From Curtobacterium sp. MR_MD2014 (GTDB lineage: Bacteria > Actinomycetota > Actinomycetes > Actinomycetales > Microbacteriaceae): a DNA stretch of 64,000 bases. A program made the translations under genes and the position numbers. The stretch spans positions 124,001 through 188,000 of the forward strand of contig NZ_CP009755.1 in the NCBI RefSeq assembly GCF_000772085.1, read 5' to 3'. The notes beneath the pieces were generated by a model. That model had not been told where the DNA came from and ran no database searches. It worked only from the letters and a program-made list of their open reading frames with translations. How positions within the stretch are numbered: position 1 is the first letter of the stretch; every line of letters begins with the position of its first letter. Positions 62,607 through 64,000 of this stretch are shown one piece after another.

Positions 62607-63203
62607 TTAGAGGGACGCGAGCATGTCCTGCATCTGGGTGATCTGCTCGGTCTGGCTCGACACGATCGACTTCGCCATCGCGATGGCGTCGGTGTTCTTG
62701 CCCTTGTCGACTTCGGTCTTGGCCATGTCGACGGCGCCCTTGTGGTGCTGGACCATCTGCTCGAGGTAGAGCTTCGCGGCGTCCTTCGCGGACGCCTGGT
62801 CGAGGTCGCTCATGTCGGAGTCGGACATCATCCCGGACATGGAGTGCCCCATCCCGGAGTGCTCCGACTCGGTCGGCTCACCCCAGCCCTGCAGCCAGCT
62901 GGTGAGCTGCTTGATCTCCGGGGACTGCTCGGCCTTGATCTGCTTCGCGAGGGTGGTGACGTCGGTGTCGACGCCGGAGCCCTTGGCGAGGAGCATGTCG
63001 CTCATCTCGACGGCCTGCTTGTGGTGCGGCAGCATCATCTGCGCGAACATCACGTCCTGGTCGTTGTGCGCCGACGCCGCCGACGTCGACGAGGACGACG
63101 AGCCCGTGTCGGAGCCGCTGTTGCCGGTCGAACAGCCGGCGAGGGTGAGGCCGAGGGTGAGTGCAGCAGCGATTGCGAGTGTGCGCGTGGTGGTGGTGTG
63201 CAT
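62607..63203 (-). CDS. DUF305 lipoprotein
   Basis: 198 residues. Signal peptide with lipobox LAGC. The mature protein has two DUF305 modules: DVMFAQMMLPHHKQAVEMSDM and LYLEQMVQHHKGAVDMAKTE, each with a M..HH..A motif, plus Met-rich HSGMGHSMSGMMSDSDMSD between. These are typical of copper-associated secreted proteins. It lies in a metal gene block facing a CsoR-type operator region. Confidence 0.9.
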   Translation of the reverse strand: MHTTTTRTLAIAAALTLGLTLAGCSTGNSGSDTGSSSSSTSAASAHNDQDVMFAQMMLPHHKQAVEMSDMLLAKGSGVDTDVTTLAKQIKAEQSPEIKQLTSWLQGWGEPTESEHSGMGHSMSGMMSDSDMSDLDQASAKDAAKLYLEQMVQHHKGAVDMAKTEVDKGKNTDAIAMAKSIVSSQTEQITQMQDMLASL

Positions 63204-63310
63204 GGTTGGTCCGTTCCCGTGGATGCGTCAGGTGGTCCGGGCAGGCGGACGCCTCCCGGATCTGGGCATGCGGGAGCCACCCTTCGGGGGTGGGGTCCCG
63301 CAGGGGCGGA

Positions 63311-63766
63311 TCAGATGCGGATGATCTGCAGCGCCGTCAGCGACGGCGGTTTCGGTGCCGCGATGCGGCGCGGCAGCCGGTCGGCCAGCGCGAGCAGCCG
63401 CGCGATCAGGTGGAGGACACCGCCGGTCCGTGCACGTAGCAGCGCCCACGTGAACAGCGCGATCGTCAGCGCGCACGCCATCCCCATCAGCGAGCACATC
63501 AGCGCACACAGGCCGCTGTCGCAACCCGCGTCGGTGAGGACGGTCATCACCGCAGTCGCAGGAGCTACGTGCTCGGAGTGGCCGGCGGCCGCGACATGGC
63601 CGTGCTCGGCCGCGGCAGCGGGAGCCGCCATCGGATGCTCGTGGTCGGCGGTGTGCCCGGCCATCGTGTGCATCAGGACCGTGAACCCGACCAGCAGCAG
63701 CAATGCCAGCGTCGCCGTGGCCTGCAATAGCAGTCGGCGACGCGGGGTGGCGGTGGTGGTGAGCAT
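63311..63766 (-). CDS. His-rich membrane protein (DUF6153-like)
   Basis: 151 residues. N-terminal helix (LALLLLVGFTVLMHTMAGHT) followed by a His/Ala-rich part (AGHTADHEHPMAAPAAAAEHGH), a Cys-containing segment (CDSGLCALMCSLMGMACALT) as second helix, and a basic tail. His and Cys clusters point to metal binding; members occur beside DUF305 genes. Function not proven. Confidence 0.75.
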   Translation of the reverse strand: MLTTTATPRRRLLLQATATLALLLLVGFTVLMHTMAGHTADHEHPMAAPAAAAEHGHVAAAGHSEHVAPATAVMTVLTDAGCDSGLCALMCSLMGMACALTIALFTWALLRARTGGVLHLIARLLALADRLPRRIAAPKPPSLTALQIIRI

Positions 63767-63913
63767 CAGTCTTTCGAGCAGACGGGTGGAGTGAGCGTTT
63801 CTATGGTGCGGTACCCCGCGGGCGGCGGCAACCTGGTGTCCGGATTCACACCGAACCCGCCGCGACCGGACGAATCGGGAACACGGCGGAAGGTTCAGCG
63901 TTACAGCGCATGG

Positions 63914-63928
63914 TACCCCCCAGGGGTA
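63914..63928. promoter_or_regulatory. CsoR-type copper operator
   Basis: TACCCCC-CA-GGGGTA, extended by ATAC, matches the G/C-tract palindrome bound by CsoR repressors. It lies 41 bases before the ATG of the edge gene and upstream of the minus-strand metal genes. Confidence 0.75.
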
Positions 63929-63969
63929 TACGTGAACTGTTGGCGTCAGCGGCGTCGGATCGGAGCAGC

Positions 63970-64000
63970 ATGGACACGCACGAGCACCACCAGATGAGCG
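63970..64000 (+). CDS. N-terminus of a gene cut by the window edge, His-rich
   Basis: Reads MDTHEHHQMS after a GGAGCAGC site. A His-rich start after a CsoR operator suggests a copper-translocating P-type ATPase or a CopZ/CsoR-associated protein, but ten residues cannot settle it. Confidence 0.35.
   Translation, partial: MDTHEHHQMS

Noticed and set aside
1..64000. CRISPR array
   Set aside because: No regularly spaced direct repeats of 20-40 bases with unique spacers were found.

Overview
The window is about 64 kb of high-GC DNA from an actinobacterium, most likely the family Microbacteriaceae and plausibly the genus Curtobacterium. The basis is GC-rich codon use, many GTG starts, many apparently leaderless genes with a TANNNT box 6-8 bases before the start, a perfect actinobacterial LexA box, an Lsr2 protein, a 6C RNA, and the gene order ftsH-folP-folB-folK-DUF3180-PH-PH-DUF2520-lysS. 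The genus is an inference from style and was not tested by any search.

Positions 1-10,400 hold housekeeping and metabolic genes: a short-chain dehydrogenase edge fragment, a PSD-like decarboxylase, a coupled nitroreductase/DUF2071 pair, and an arginine-ornithine unit (Lrp/AsnC regulator divergent from a DDAH-like hydrolase and rocD). An Abi-type HEPN protein follows, with a candidate small RNA firing away from it. Positions 10,500-31,300 are core: a Glu-Asp-Phe tRNA operon, two coiled-coil cell-wall hydrolases (M23 and NlpC/P60), ppa, tilS, hpt, ftsH, the folate genes chained by GTGA overlaps, lysS, a group 2 sigma factor, NAD kinase and clpC. Positions 31,300-39,400 contain a clear 6C RNA, small enzymes, a DUF3800 protein paired with a convergent candidate RNA, cspA, radA and an SGNH hydrolase.

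From tRNA-Ser(CGA) at 39,523 to about 55,500 the character changes to accessory DNA: lower and patchy GC, small unknown genes, pseudogenes, repeat-rich non-coding stretches, lsr2, an excisionase and a tyrosine integrase. Here lie the best candidates for an undescribed system. One is a 793-residue protein with a zinc ribbon and a PD-(D/E)xK-like end, overlapping a CoiA-like nuclease gene that is frameshifted at a G6 run. Another is a DUF4177-like/HEPN-like gene pair. There is also an SOS-controlled small gene. Nothing here proves one single element; it may be a stack of insertions.

From 55,700 to the end come a desaturase with a coupled small gene, an AraC regulator, a LysR regulator divergent from a TDT-family transporter, and a metal (probably copper) block: secreted M23 peptidase, DUF305 lipoprotein, His-rich membrane protein, and a CsoR-type operator in front of a gene cut by the window edge.

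Two families of palindromic elements (four copies of a 38-46 bp type, two of a 60 bp type) punctuate the core gene ends, probably as terminators or mobile palindromes.
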